From Vigna angularis (Eukaryota > Streptophyta > Magnoliopsida > Fabales > Fabaceae), in assembly GCF_016808095.1 (NCBI RefSeq), contig NC_068970.1, positions 14,428,501 through 14,492,500 on the forward strand: 64,000 nucleotides of DNA, given 5' to 3'. Each line of letters starts with the position of its first letter. Positions within the stretch are counted from its first letter, which is position 1. Made by a program: the position numbers and the translations under genes. This document shows positions 12,948 through 25,500 of this stretch, in pieces. The notes below the pieces were generated by a model. That model did no database searches. It was not told the origin of the DNA and saw only the letters and a list, made by a program, of their open reading frames with translations.

Positions 12948-15900
12948 TGCATGTCAATGATATTGTTGGGATTGTGTTCTTATTTTTACAAGCAAAATAT
13001 TATCCAAAAACATGATAAGAAAGTATTCTAACTCATCAGTAAAAGTTTTACAACATTAATTAAAAACTACGAGAAACACTAGTTTAGAAAGAGCTTTAGA
13101 CGTATGTTATTTTAGGCTTTTAACGTCTGATCTCTGTCCGACGTCTATATGGGTGACGTTAATGAGACGTCAGGCCCGATAGGTCAGACGTCTATATAGA
13201 CGTCCGATCCATACAGGTCAGACGTCTATATAGACGTCCGATCCATACAGGTCAGACGTCTATATAGACTCTGACACTATAGATCAAACGTCTAAAACGT
13301 CGCCGTATTTGATTGGATTTTTTTCCGCTTGAGGCCTCTTGGGTTGCTCTTGGTTCATGGTGATTCGAGTTTACAACTTTATATTTTAGTTGAAGAGAAT
13401 GTATTGTACGTTTTTTTTTGTATTGGATGATTTTAAGAACGTAGTGGGGAAAATTGGAGGAGTGGAAAACACAAGAAAACGCCGCCCAAGGACACGAGCA
13501 AAATTGCACCAAAATCCAACGAAAACGCATTTTAATTGGTTCAAATGAAAGATAATGTATCAAAGAGTGATGTAATCGGAGTAAAATTAATTTAAAACGA
13601 CGAAAAAGTGAGAAAACAAACTGCGTAACCCGTAGAGAGAAAATTCTTTTTGTTCGTTAGTGTGAATTTGTATAGATTTGCGAAGATGGAATTGTGAGGA
13701 TTTGCGAGATAAGTTCAATTTAAGCATCTCGCTTTGTTGCGAAGATTGGCACTGATTTATAGCCAAATGTCAGGTCTGCCTTGGTTTAAAAAATACCACG
13801 ATTTTATTCAATCCCAAAGTTTCATAATCGAATCGAAGAAGTATGCATAATTACACTGTGATGAAGAAGAGTATTTCAAATGAAATATCTTAGAGGTGTA
13901 TTAGGTTCCCTTCCATCCCTACTCAGTTCCAGGGGTGGGAAAAATGATTCTCTCAAGATAAAAAAAAAAGAAAAGGAAAAGCAAACACAACACAACAACT
14001 AAAAAACTTTCTCTATACATAGAAGAAATTGAACGATAAAGAAATTAATTAAATCAAACTATTCAGATAATCGAATTTCGAAAACACAGAAATAGAGAGA
14101 AAAACATCTGGAGAGTGGCGCAACCGAAAAGGAAGCGGGAAGAACATGCAAGGGAAGTGGTTGGAGGAAGAGATTGGTGTTTGTTGCGAGAGAGATGGAG
14201 AGGAAGAGAGAGATGTAGGTGGTTGAAATTTCAAGAGTAAAAAGGCATGTATGTGATGCGAGAGAGCGCATTGAAGAGGAAGCATATATGAAGAAAATGT
14301 TCACACACATGCGGAAAAAAGAACATCATGTGGAATGAAGAACTTTGTCGTGTCTGTTTATCCAAAGAACATGTGGAAGAAATAAGAAGGTTTTTTAATG
14401 TTTTTTGAATCTTTCTTTTATTCTTAATATTAATACAGTGTTATGTTTTGCAGTATTATTATTCGTAATTGATTATTATAACTATAAAATGTTTAATGTA
14501 TTAAATTGCCTCTAAAATTTAAATTCTAATATATAAATCTTTAACAGCATTTAATATTATCTTAAAAACTAATTAAGAAAATTTGATAATGTTAAATAGG
14601 CTCTTAAATTTAAATTTTAATAATTAAATAATTAAGGTTAATTTCTTATTCTTTATAAATATTTTTATAATTAAATATAACATTAATAATTATCATTTTA
14701 TATTACTTTTATAACTAGGGGTATTTTGGTAATCTATCATTTCTATCAATTAAACAAATTTTTTAAATCTTTCACATAAATCAAATTCTACACTAATTTT
14801 CACAAACTTTACTTATAAATTCATTCTCAATTACCACAAATCCATTCAAAAAAACAACAAAAAATTACCCTCAAATTCATTCAAATCATCTTCCATGAAT
14901 CATCTCTCCCAAAATCATTACAAAAGAATCGATGGCTAAAAGAGGTGACGAGTATATTTCAAAGTGAAAAGGACAAAATAGAAGATATACACACCTTACG
15001 AGGCACTTCTAGAAATTAGTAAAATAGCATAAAAAGTGAAGATTGCAAGTTTTCTGGTAGCAAATAGGCTATATAAAAGACTAAGCTAACTTAGCTATAC
15101 AAATTCAGAATAAATGCTCTTTCCTCTACCCTGCTCATATAGACAATGCTCAAGACATTTATCGAATCGTGGATTATATCAGTAACTAGTATATGGTATA
15201 TATATGGTGAATAATTTTCATTTTATCAGCTTGTAAAATTAAATTAGATCTTAAAGTCTTAAATAAATTAAAACCCATCTCAGTGATTTTTGTTAAGTTT
15301 ATTATTAAACCATTATCATATCATTTAGAACTATTGAAGTATGCTAATCTTTTTGATATTTATTGTCCTTCCTTACCATAAAAAATGTGTATATTGATTA
15401 AAAAATAGTTAAATTAGGATATACATTGGAAAATTAAGTTAAACGAACACTTCAAATTCTATTTTGATTATCATCTCATTTCATACGTTGAAAAGAGCCC
15501 TTCTCCACCCAAATCCAATTATTTTTAGTCCACTCTACTCCCACATTTCAGAAAAACAAACATTCTGATTGGAGAATTGATGTTGGTGTGAAGGAATAAA
15601 TGTTTAATGCTAACATTTTCCATGCAATTGTATCATGTCAGAAACGGGTCGATTCCCCATTTTTTATCTTCCTAAAAACAGATATGCATCTTCAAGAATT
15701 TTAATTTACGGTGATGAACGATCTAAACTTCGACAGATAGATACGAATATTGTTGCTGACAAATGCACTTGGAGATTCTATCTTTCGGAATCAGCTTAGC
15801 CTCCTATATAATTTTTATTTGTGTCTGTCATGATAACAACTTAAATTGTAAATAATTAATTTTCTGCATGTCTAGTTACATTGTTTTCAACTATTGCACG

Positions 15901-18900
15901 CTTTTCTGATATAATATTCCTCACTTATTTGAATTCTCTGCTTTTATATGTTAATGGACTATCTCCACACATGCACACACGACTTCTCTACTTGAATTTG
16001 GTTAGTCGAATTTAAACTTTCTGTGTATGACTTACGTTATGTGCGCCTGTTATTATGTGTTTACATGCAGATTCTGAAGGACGGTGATATGAGCATGGCA
16101 AAGACGATCGAGCACCTAGAAAATTCCAGAAGGTTTCGGAACCCACTTTACTAGTTTTATTCTGATTGGCGTTGAGATAACAAAATAATTGACTCAACAT
16201 TCGATATTCTTTAATATTGTAGGAAGCTTTTGGGAGATGAATTGGATACATGCAGTCTTGACGAGTTACGACAGCTAGAGAACCAGCTCGAACGCAGCTT
16301 GGAAAAAATTAGGGCAAGAAAGGTACTCTTCAATCACACTTTATCAAGGTTGAAATAATTGGCTTGAAAGTGAAATCTAATGGAAGCTAACAACATTTCA
16401 AAGATAATTTTTTTAAATAATAATAAAATTTAATAAAAAATAATAATTAATCAAAGATTAGTTTAGATATCAATTTATAAATTTAAAATTATTGATATGT
16501 AAAATAATTTCTATTATAAATAAAAACTTATAATTAATTTGTGAATTAGATTCTAAGTTAATTATTAATATCAAGATTTTGGTTACTAAAAACTAGAGCT
16601 GTCAAAATGGGCCACCCGGCTTGACCCGGCCCGACCCACCACGGGTTGGTCACTTAGTGAGTCAACCCAACCCGACTCATTTATTAACGAGCCAGAAAAA
16701 TTCGAACTCGGCCCGACCCACCACGGGTTGGTGGGTAAACGGGTTGGCTCACTGACTCACTTAATTACAATTTTTTTAAATAAAAAAAATTAGAAACTTT
16801 CTATAATTCAAATCTAAACAAATTTCACTCCGAAATTTCACTTCCAACATGGGTGTTTAATTGATTTTGAAAATAAGAAACTTAAATGATTTTTTCAAGC
16901 AAAAACAAAATAATAAATATTTTTTTATAAAATTAAAATTAAATTTTAATAAAATAAAATTAGGTAGGTGGGTTGGTGGACCAACCCGGCCCACCACGGG
17001 TTCAACCCGCATGAGCCGGGTTTAAATGAGTCGGGTTGAAATCTGACCCGCATAAAAAAAATACAATTTTTTTAAACCCAACCCGACTCAAACCCGTGGT
17101 GGACCGGATTGACCCGTGGGTTGTGATCCATTTTGACAGCTCTACTAAAAATACAATATGCAAAAACCAACCATTTAGATCACCAAACTGCAATTATTTG
17201 GAAAACATATTTATTGAATGTATACGTTTTACAAATGAATTAGTCAAATTGGTGAAAAATATGTGCTTCTACTACGTATTAACTCATCTCGAAAGGTTTT
17301 GAGCACGAATTTATTCACAAAGTATAATCAATAAACATCAATTTAGAGTTATTTTGGTATGTATCCAAGGATGTCTTCAATGCATGTTCTGGGTTATGCA
17401 TATGCAATGTTGTTTCTATTGGATGTCGTGGCTTTAGAAGGTTCATTTCTTTAAGCAAAGGCTTATATTGAAAATAAAATGTGAGGAATACCCTAACGTA
17501 TATAAAATTCACATCCTAGTCATCAATTTAAATTGCAAAACTAATACAATCAAACACGTTATTACACCAATCTAAGAAGGTGAAAACTACAAAATTGAAT
17601 TTAGCAGATAAGCAGGACCAAGACTAGATTTTGATAAAATCTAATTAACAAGGAAATTAATTCAGAAGCCCCGTTTCTAAAATCTTATCGAACAACCTCT
17701 AAGAACCAAATCAAAGATATCATAAAATTCGCCACACCTTATAAGAACATGTCACCGAAGAACAATTTGAAATAGAAAAGAGAAGTCCTCCTTATGAATA
17801 GAAAATTGTGTTCTGTGTTGTACATGACAGAATACACATGGTTTGCTACTGATCTGAATTGTTTTCCTACTAAGTAAATTCTGTAGAAGTTGGATTCATG
17901 TCCAACATCATATGACATGACAACGTCAACACTTCTACCGGGTCCACAATCCCTTTTGTCCGATCAAGATATAATTGTTGGATCTCATTAACAAAATACA
18001 AAATATTTTATAATTTTATAAAATTAAACAAAATTGAAAAGACGCATTTTAGGTGAAAATGAGATCTAAAAGTTATGCTCTAAATGTGATGGAAGATGAA
18101 CAAATTGTTTTTTCAAGCACAACAACAATGTTGAATTATGGCATAAGAGACTAAGACAATTTCATCTTGGTAATTGTTGTACATGCAAAAACATGGTGAG
18201 AGTACTTAAAGATACATGAATTCTCAATATGGTAAGCTTGTCAAAAAGCATTTCCTCAAACCGTTTGGAGAGTAACTCAAAAACTGCAGTTGGTTCACAC
18301 AAATATTGGAAGACCTCAGACAGTTTTGTCTTTAAATGATAGTGTATATTATATTACTTTTATTGCTGATTATACAAGATATTGTTGGATTTATTTCTTT
18401 CAATCCACTATTGAGTTTGCCATTATTTGTTGAAAACATAAAATACTTGTAAAGAACCAAAGTGGTTTCATGTTGCAAAATAATAAAGTTTGACAATAAA
18501 AAGCACTACAAAAATGATGTTTTTTATTAAATTTTGTTAAAAAAACTGACATTGAACAACAACCTGTCGTGTCTTACACTCCATAACAAAATGGTGTAAA
18601 AGAGAGAAAAATAAAAATATCATGGAGATGACAAGGTGTATGCTAGATGACAAAGATTGTAAGAAGTTGTGGGTAAAGGCTGCCAGAACTACTATATTTT
18701 TGCTGAATAGGTTGTTGAGAAGAGTTTTAAACAAAACATCTTCATTTAAATACAAACTGATTTACGAAGAATATTTAGTTGTACTTGTATCTCCTCTAGA
18801 GGTTAAAGGAGTCAAGTTTGATAAGAATGTTGAAATTGAAGTTTTGAATAAACTTAAATTAGGGAGGGATAGATTTTAAATCTTATTTTATCTTTGCCAC

Positions 18901-20792
18901 CTATGTCGGGTGTTTTGATTCTTAATTATTAGTTTGGATCTAATAATATTAGTTTGATTCTAATAGAGATAAGATATAGATTGATATTTTTTATTTTTCA
19001 TTATTATATTGGGGTGCAATATTTCTATTATTGATATAGATACAGATAGATTAAGTAGTATTATATTTAGATTAAACAGTTGTATTTTCTTTTATTTTTA
19101 TTTTTTGTATTTGATCAAGATCTTATATACACTTATTTAAAAAATGTCATGATTCAATAAAAAATCCCCAAATGTGTCACAGTTTTATCTTAAAGCAGTA
19201 CATCTATTTGTTTGTGTGCGGTTTGGTTTAACATTTACTGGATATTTTACTGAATTTTTTAACAACAAAATGGAAAAGTTGTTATAAGTAAAGATGTAAA
19301 TTTCATTGAAAATAAACAATGAAGTTGGGAAGAGCCCATAAGTAAACAACTACCCAAAAACTCACAATTCCTTGATGGTGAAGTTGATGACAGTTTTGAC
19401 ATAGAGATACAAAATTTTTATCTGAAATTTATCAAAGGTGTAAGGTTGACTATCTTAAAAAAATTGAAATTATTGAGAAAAAGAAAAGGAAATTTAGGAA
19501 CTAGTGGACATCCTTCAATACAAGCAAGGTGTAGGCACAACTTGTGGTTTCTATAAATAAGTAAAAGGAAAGGTTATGCTCGTGTTTGAAGTGAATCCAA
19601 CAAGTCTTGATACAATCAGAATGTTATTTGCCTTCATTTTATACAAAGATTGAAAGTTTATCATTTATATGTAAAAGATGCTTTTCTAAATGGTTATTTG
19701 TAGGAAAAGAATTATGTAGAACAATTTGAGGGGTTTCATATCAAAGAAGAGGAGGAAGAAATTTACAAATTAAAAAAAATTACAAATTTAATCAATTTTC
19801 TTTTTGTATTGATAATATATATGTGACAAGAAGTAGTGAGAAACTCATAAAGAAGTTCAAAGTTGAAATCTTTAACTATATAAATGTTAAAGATATAAAT
19901 ATTGGAACATGTTAATAAACGATATCATAATTATATATATCATAATTAGAAGGTTAAGTTTCTTCAACATATAATAAGGTAAATGTTTTTAAGATCATAT
20001 AGCCTAGAGAGATCTGAAAAACTTTTCCCTTGAATCAATTCCTCAATATAACAAGCACAGAGCATCTAAGACCGCAAAACAACCTACTTATGACATAATG
20101 ATCGATTTTGATTGGTAAGACTCCTAATTAGTATAATTAACATAACCATCACTCCTAACGTCCAAAAACTTCGTTTTGCTCAGAATCAATTGTTCATGGA
20201 GCGAATTGAGAAGTTAAAAGAAGAGGTAATGTTATCTTTATGATTGAACATATCTTTCTTTAATTAATCTGTTCTAAATTGCTCACTAATTAGAATTACC
20301 ATGTTCTTTGAGCTGTCTTCAGGAAAAGTGCTTACTCCAGGTAAATAAACGCTTACGCGAGCAGGTTAGCATCATTCTTCGCTATTTGCATAAACTGATA
20401 AATTAGTATAAATTCAATCTATTCTCTTTTATTTATATTTATACAAGTTACATAACTTTGGTAATTTAGAGATGGAAAATTATTTGCTCTTCTCCTTTCT
20501 TTAATATTAAAAATATTTAAGTAGCTTGTATCCTTAATTAAAAATATTAAGAGTGTTTTTGATATTGTTTGATGTTGATTAGAAGTTAACTTGGAAGATG
20601 AATTGTTTGTTGTAGTACCTGATTGAAAGAGGGCGTTATTTGAGTGATGAGGATTTGGAAGTGGTGAAAAAGAAGAGGGAAGAAGAGGTGGAGACAGAGT
20701 TATTCATAGGAAGACCTGAGAAACAAATGACGTTAAAGTTGAAAGCAGCAAGCCATGATAGTGCTCATAAATACCTACACATGCAAAATTAA
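5428..20792 (+). CDS. MIKC-type MADS-box transcription factor, SOC1/TM3 clade (7 coding exons)
   Basis: Exons are 5428-5615, 12767-12848, 16071-16132, 16223-16322, 20184-20225, 20323-20364 and 20616-20792. They join in phase at GT/AG borders to 230 residues. The sizes after exon 1 (82, 62, 100, 42, 42 nt) follow the usual MIKC pattern. Residues 1-60 are the MADS domain ([20 protein letters not shown] at the start), followed by an I region, a K-box coiled coil (about 91-172, with [19 protein letters not shown]), and the clade signature [11 protein letters not shown] at 196-206. Proteins of this clade bind CArG boxes as dimers in the nucleus and promote flowering or act in meristems. After the signature, 24 more residues follow, a longer tail than SOC1 itself usually has. 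The tail and K-box do not let me choose between SOC1 and AGL14/AGL19. Intron 1 (7151 bp) and intron 4 (3861 bp) are swollen by repeats. Confidence 0.95.
7735..7846 (+). repeat. 56-bp tandem duplication in intron 1
   Basis: Two adjacent 56-bp units (7735-7790 and 7791-7846), each starting CTAGTTGATATA, differ at only a couple of bases. This is a recent local duplication within intron 1 of the MADS-box gene, in the unique part between the arms of the large inverted repeat. No function is visible. Confidence 0.9.
8606..9249. mobile_element. Non-autonomous hAT-like element, older copy, intron 1
   Basis: The ends carry the family's GC-richer, self-complementary blocks (GGGTTGAACCCGTGGTGAG near 8708, GTGGTGAGTCGGGCCGAGTC near 9201) around an AT-rich core. 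The 3' end (ACAACTCTA at 9241-9249) and a degenerate 5' end (TCAAAATGAG at about 8628) match the terminal inverted repeats of the better copies at 16594 and 45333. Flanks AATTTTAT and AATTTTAC are a plausible decayed 8-bp target duplication. It has no coding capacity. Confidence 0.65.
9825..10195. mobile_element. Fold-back (MITE-like) element, complete copy at inner end of right arm
   Basis: The left part (AAATAACAATTATTTTTAAAG near 9839) is roughly the reverse complement of the right part (TTAATCTTTGATTGTTATTT near 10177), with an AT-rich middle, so the whole can fold back on itself. A diverged partial copy sits at about 16399-16590 in intron 4. The right part, from 10137, belongs to the inverted-repeat arm. 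The left part, 9825-10136, has no counterpart near 4844. Exact ends and target duplication are unclear because of the AT-rich context. Confidence 0.6.
10137..12459 (-). repeat. Right (intronic) arm of 2.3-kb inverted repeat
   Basis: Reverse complement of 2522-4844, located in intron 1 of the SOC1-like gene and ending 307 bp before exon 2. Only this arm would be in the normal pre-mRNA, because the other lies upstream of the likely transcription start. The arm contains no recognisable gene. Two short open frames (mirrored at 3172-3501 and 4204-4389 in the other arm) have no family resemblance and are not called as genes. Confidence 0.95.
12894..12942. repeat. (AT)n microsatellite, intron 2
   Basis: About 24 AT dinucleotides start 45 bp after the exon 2 donor site, preceded by a CA-rich stretch (12857-12889). 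It is likely length-polymorphic. Confidence 0.95.
13080..13310. mobile_element. CACTA-like subterminal repeat block, intron 2
   Basis: A dense set of short direct and inverted copies of AGACGT/ACGTCT is seen, including two complete tandem units with the perfect 18-bp palindrome GACGTCTATATAGACGTC. Just before it, CTACGAGAAA (about 13067-13076) resembles the inner part of a plant CACTA-transposon terminus. Clustered subterminal motifs are typical of that superfamily. No transposase frame or matching far end was found, so this may be one end of a decayed or non-autonomous element. Confidence 0.5.
13311..16070. other. Rest of intron 2 of the SOC1-like gene, no gene seen
   Basis: Mixed sequence. 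About 13620-14340 is rich in GAAGA/GAGAGA on the plus strand and may be part of the element that begins near 13067. From 14340 to 15000 it is plain AT-rich DNA. Nothing downstream to exon 3 at 16071 could be assigned. Confidence 0.4.
16399..16590. mobile_element. Diverged partial copy of the fold-back element, intron 4
   Basis: Shares the strings ATTAATCAAAGATTAG, TTTAGATAT and CTATTATAAATAAAAACTTA with the element at 9825-10195, at clear divergence. It directly abuts the hAT-like element that starts at 16594, which seems to have inserted at its edge. Confidence 0.5.
16594..17144. mobile_element. Non-autonomous hAT-like element with target duplication, intron 4
   Basis: The element begins TAGAGCTGTCAAAATGGGCC and ends with the inverted counterpart ATTTTGACAGCTCTA. 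The flanks CTAAAAAC (16586-16593) and CTAAAAAT (17145-17152) match at seven of eight bases, as expected for an 8-bp hAT target duplication. Between the ends are GC-rich blocks built on CCCGACCCACCACGGGTTGG and its complement, around an AT-rich core. It is 551 bp long and has no coding capacity. Assignment to hAT rests on terminus sequence and duplication length. Confidence 0.85.
18050..19910 (+). pseudogene. Decayed Ty1-copia retroelement pol remnant, intron 4
   Basis: Short pieces of a copia polyprotein appear in order on the plus strand. A GAG-pre-integrase-like piece ([12 protein letters not shown], near 18140) comes first. Integrase-like pieces follow (near 18290-18400, and 18622-18879 with [20 protein letters not shown]). 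Reverse-transcriptase-like pieces near 19600-19760 include [11 protein letters not shown]. All are broken by stops and frameshifts. The gap 18890-19260 between pieces may be an inserted LTR-like sequence. No intact frame remains, so it is not mobile by itself. It lies in sense orientation within the MADS-box intron and adds nearly 2 kb to it. Confidence 0.75.
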
Positions 20793-20851
20793 CATTACCA
20801 ATATAAATGCTACCTCACCACTTAAATATAAACCAGCAAGCCATGATAGTG
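20747..20851 (+). repeat. 17-bp direct repeat across the SOC1-like stop codon
   Basis: AGCAAGCCATGATAGTG occurs at 20747-20763, in the last coding exon, and again at 20835-20851, in the 3' UTR. The two copies are 88 bp apart and exact. They may reflect a short local duplication. Confidence 0.85.
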
Positions 20852-22590
20852 ATAAATATATGTAGTTCTTGTTCTAACTCTCTAATCACAACGCTGCTTG
20901 TGAACGTTTACTTAAATAATTCATGTACAACACTCGTTCCAATGCTCTTCTTGTACTCCATCTTCCTCAAATGTATGAAAGTTCATATTACACTGCTTTT
21001 GTGTAAGCCAAACTATACAATTTCCTTTTTTGTCTATTAAAAGAATGCCCGTCAACAAGATATAAAACAGTAAAAACAAAATCTGGGATGGTAAAATTTG
21101 AATATCTAAATATAAAATATAATATAAATTTAATTTTAATTTTAATTAAATTAAATTTAATAAAATATAAATTTTAATTTAATTTAATTTAATAAAATTT
21201 TAATTTTAATCTTTTATAACTAAAAGAAAATTGGTAAACACAGATGATATAACATCATATCTAATTTTTTTATAAACGAATATTAAAATATTTATTATTT
21301 TAAATATTAACAATTTAATACAAATTTTATCCATGAACACAAATATTTTGCCACCCTATTATAAATCAATCACATAGTAAAAGTGCTTCTTTGAGCATTA
21401 AAAAGACGGTGATGTGGATGCAATTCCTACTTTTTGAAAGCATCACATTCCAAATAAAAAGCTAAAAATGTTATTCCTCTTGATATTTAAGGAAGTATCA
21501 AATTGTTATTTACTAAACTTTGGTTTGTTTTGAGCCATAATAGAAACTGTCTGTTTATTCTTGTCATTAAAATTCACCTACTGATATGTCTCTACAAATC
21601 ACTCAGTGCTCCATCCATAATAGAAAATCCTTTTAAAACAACTATAGTGTGTCCCTACATCACACAGTACTGTTAGATTTTGTATTTCCTGGAGATATTT
21701 AAGACTTCCAAACAGTTGAGAAAGATTGGTGATAATGATATTACCAATTGTAACTTATGAAATTGATTCTATACATTTTTGGGGTTTGAATGGTTGATTC
21801 ATACACTTCTACATATTAGCTCACTAAGTAAAACACTTTAAACTATGTTCAACATAAAATTGATCTTACTTTAGTCTGATAAGGTGCGGTACCACACAGG
21901 GTCAGGGTGTTAAATTTTGTTCTCAAGTTTCTGGTAAATACATCATATGTTGGGAGAGAATTCACACAGGAATTCAAATAAAAATTCATTAAACAATCAG
22001 TGTATTGTCTTAAAAATTTTGAAAATTTGGACCCCTCCCTATTTGGGAGGCAAAAATAAATAATCAACTAATTAGTGATAATTTGTAGACTTTTAAAATC
22101 AGGAGACTTTCAATAATCAGAAGCAATGAGATGATTAAAAAATTGAAGGAAGTACCAAAATTCCTAAAATGGAATAATTATATACAACAGCTGTTACAAG
22201 CTTGCTAAGGATGTGTTCTCTGTGTACTTGCCTTGAATGTATAACATTGGAGAGCATTATGGAAAAGAAGTAAAGAATAGAAGGAGAGGGAAAGAAGTAA
22301 GCTACAACTCCATTAACATGTATAAAATTCCGATGGGCAATAAAAAAATGACCTACTTTTAAGTAAGAAATGAGACTTCACACGAATCGCATGAATGTCT
22401 TTTATCTTTGGCAGCCACAATATACTTTCATAGCTCCCTGCAATGCTCTCCAAATGGTAAAGCATGCCTTTTCATGTTATTTTTTTTATGGTATGTTTTT
22501 TCATCATGTTGCTCCATTATGAAATTTGTTTTGTGCATGAGTCCAAACTTTGAAATATGCCACATGATTGAATCAAAATGCCACGTGCGA
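20793..22590. other. Convergent intergenic region between SOC1-like and FZR genes
   Basis: This stretch separates the 3' ends of two genes that point at each other, so it should contain both 3' UTRs and polyadenylation sites. About 21045-21330 is a near-pure run of TTTAATTTTAATT-like sequence. No coding region or RNA gene was recognised. Confidence 0.5.
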
Positions 22591-25500
22591 TCACCTAATA
22601 ATAGTTCTTCCAAGAGATGATGCTCCGATTTCATTGTCAGTATTCTGCATCATTGGTCATGTTCATTAACATATAAACATGGAGATAAAGGGAATGGATG
22701 CTTTCATTAAACACACCCTAACATGCGGAAATATTTTTTTTGCCAATCACTGCGTTAGTTAAATAGTTAATGTCATTTAAGAAGTGAGAGAAGACACATT
22801 TTTTACATGGTATGGCCATGTGAAATTTAATATAAACGATTTATTCCCATTACTTGATGAGAACATCCATCAATGCAATTTAAACACCGATTTTGGCATG
22901 GATAACTAGATGATTAACCATCTATCAAACATATTTAAGCAATATATGACATGAAGTAAAAGGATTGGCATGATGATTGTTGTTCAAGTTTGTGCAAATA
23001 TATAATTGTGTTGTTGGTTAAATCATTTTTTAATCCCACGTGAACAAGATATACAACGCATTTTTCATGTGCACAAATAATAATTGTCCTATATACTCAG
23101 TTTCTTTCCAGGAACAAACATAAAATAGATAAATGCAAGTAATGATACATCACTCATTTTAATAAAATGCAAAACAAATTAAAATTCATTTCTCAAAGAG
23201 GAAAAGTACAAGAAAGAAAATGAAAACTGCAGCTCTGTCATAAAAACTATTTAAAGTGAATTTAATGTATCTCCAGTCAAGGGAATAAGTGATACAGTTC
23301 CTAGTAAGACTAAACGTACTATGTTCACAAATACAAAAAAGCAGCAGGGCATCCATATCACAAATTGTTTTTATCCATCTTTAAATGAGTAAATTACCTG
23401 TGATTTAGGGGATGGAAATACATTCCAGAACCTAAGTGTTTCATCTCCAGCTCCAGTTACAATAGTCTGAAACAGTATAACTCATCACAAGCAGAAACAG
23501 AACATATAGATGATACGACAAAGAAATCATTTTCTTAATCAAAGACAGAGTGATAGAAAGAGGAATAGGTTAAAGAACTGAAATACCTGTCCATCCGGAG
23601 AAATGGCAAGATAGAGAACTCTGTATGTGTGGCCAGTAAGGGTGGCCAGCTGCATCAAAGGACAAAAACTGATGGTAAAACAGGTTTGAATAAAGTAAAA
23701 ATAAAAGAAGAGACACATCTTAGGACCGTAGATGTTGTACCTTTGACATGGTGGGGTATCTCCAAACAATTATCTGGTTCTGGGAGTAACCATGTGTGCT
23801 TACTAGTTCGTTGACATTTTTAGACCAGACGAGATTGCAAACCTGCCAAATATAAAGGTTGAACACCATTTTATTTGTATTAAGAAATGGAAAGGGCATA
23901 GCAGGAAGATTCTTTTATCCTACTCTCGATATTTGAAGTGGTAAATGTCTCAATATTTGAAGTGGAAAATGCCAAAAGAAACTTAAAGAACCATACCTCG
24001 CAGCTATGAATGGTCAACTAAAATGACATTTACTTTAGGCAATTTTTACAACTTTACAATAGTATAATAAACTCTAGACAAGCTATTTTCCTTGTAATGT
24101 CTCAGTTTTTATACAATGATAGAGCAAATAATGACTTTACCACCAGAACTGGATTTCTAGTGAGGGGAGATGACTGCCTCCATGTAAGAGGAACCTCAAG
24201 TGAATTCTGAACTTAGGTTTGGGGGAGGGCAGGGGGGAAATATTCCCTTATCATACCTTCACTCACACCTCCCAGCCCAGAATTACAATAACAATACCAA
24301 TAAGAACAATAACCAGTCCATGTTCAACTTGGTACATTCCTAGAGTTATGGTATAATAATAATGATGATCTTAGTTAGAGATGCTATAAAGGTGTAAGCC
24401 TTCATCCAATAGCTTGAGCTTTTAATAGAATTGATCTTTGACATAGTATTACAGATTCCTTGTCTAACTGGTCAGGGTTCAATTATTGTTACCCTATTCC
24501 TTTAAATTAAGGTTGGATTTCATGATTTAGTAGGCTCGGGCATTGTTCACACTTCAAGCTTAAAAGGCCCTCACCCTCAGGGCATGCTATGATGTTAGAG
24601 ATGTGATGGTCATTCATAAGCCTTCAACTAATAGTCTAAGCTTATAAGAGAGTTGGTCCATTGCAAACAGTGAATGTTATAATTTGCCAGTCATCATAAC
24701 CTTTAGGCAGAAAATGACTAACCTCCTAGTTCTACCTCTTTCTTTTGGTAACTAATCATTCAGCTACTATGCATTTAATATGATTCTGAATTTTTAGGGT
24801 TTAAGCCCCTATTTCACATTAAAAAAAAACATCATGACTTATTACCACTCAAAAAGAATTGGAAAAGAAAGTATGTCTACAACAAATCATTAAATCTTTA
24901 TCTTTCAAAATTAATCATAAAGATTGCATTATTAGAGAGACCTGTTCATATTGAGGTCCAACATCACTATACCATGACGTTCTCTAATCCTTTCTTAAAA
25001 ATCTTTATCTTTCTTCAATGGTGCATCCTGAATCATTTTTCAAGCGCTATTTTATTATTTCCATTTCATAGATTTTTGTTTAAGCAGTTTGTTTGTTGTT
25101 CTATCACACTTTAAACGAGTTGTCAAAATTACCCAAACCAGAAGGAACACATAATACACTGACCAGTAAAAAAATTTGTAGAACCAACAAACAGCCATCC
25201 TCATATTGCAGAAAGTATAAACAAGTACTCTTACCTGACTTCCAGTGTCCATGCAGCTTAGGTGTGAGTTGGTGGTTGTATTCCAGAAACGTATGCATCG
25301 ATCTGCAGTTCCTCCCCCAGATGCAAGAAGTCCATGAAGATGAGGAGACCATGCAATAGCTTTAACAGCTGCTGTATGTTCGCAGTACTTCAGGACAGGC
25401 TGAGTTGAGTGTTGATTCCATACAAACAACTGCAAAAAAAAATTATTAGTACTTGTGCAGGATAATAAAGAATAATAGTTCAGAAGAATGCTTAAGTTTG

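Noticed and set aside
14049..14310. Two overlapping Ser-rich minus-strand frames in intron 2
   Set aside because: They arise from a GAGAGA-rich stretch; overlapping frames are equally open, which shows composition rather than coding.
17036..17302. 88-codon plus-strand frame with an opposing frame at 17002-17193
   Set aside because: It overlaps the terminal block of the hAT-like element and reads through its self-complementary repeats; no protein family.
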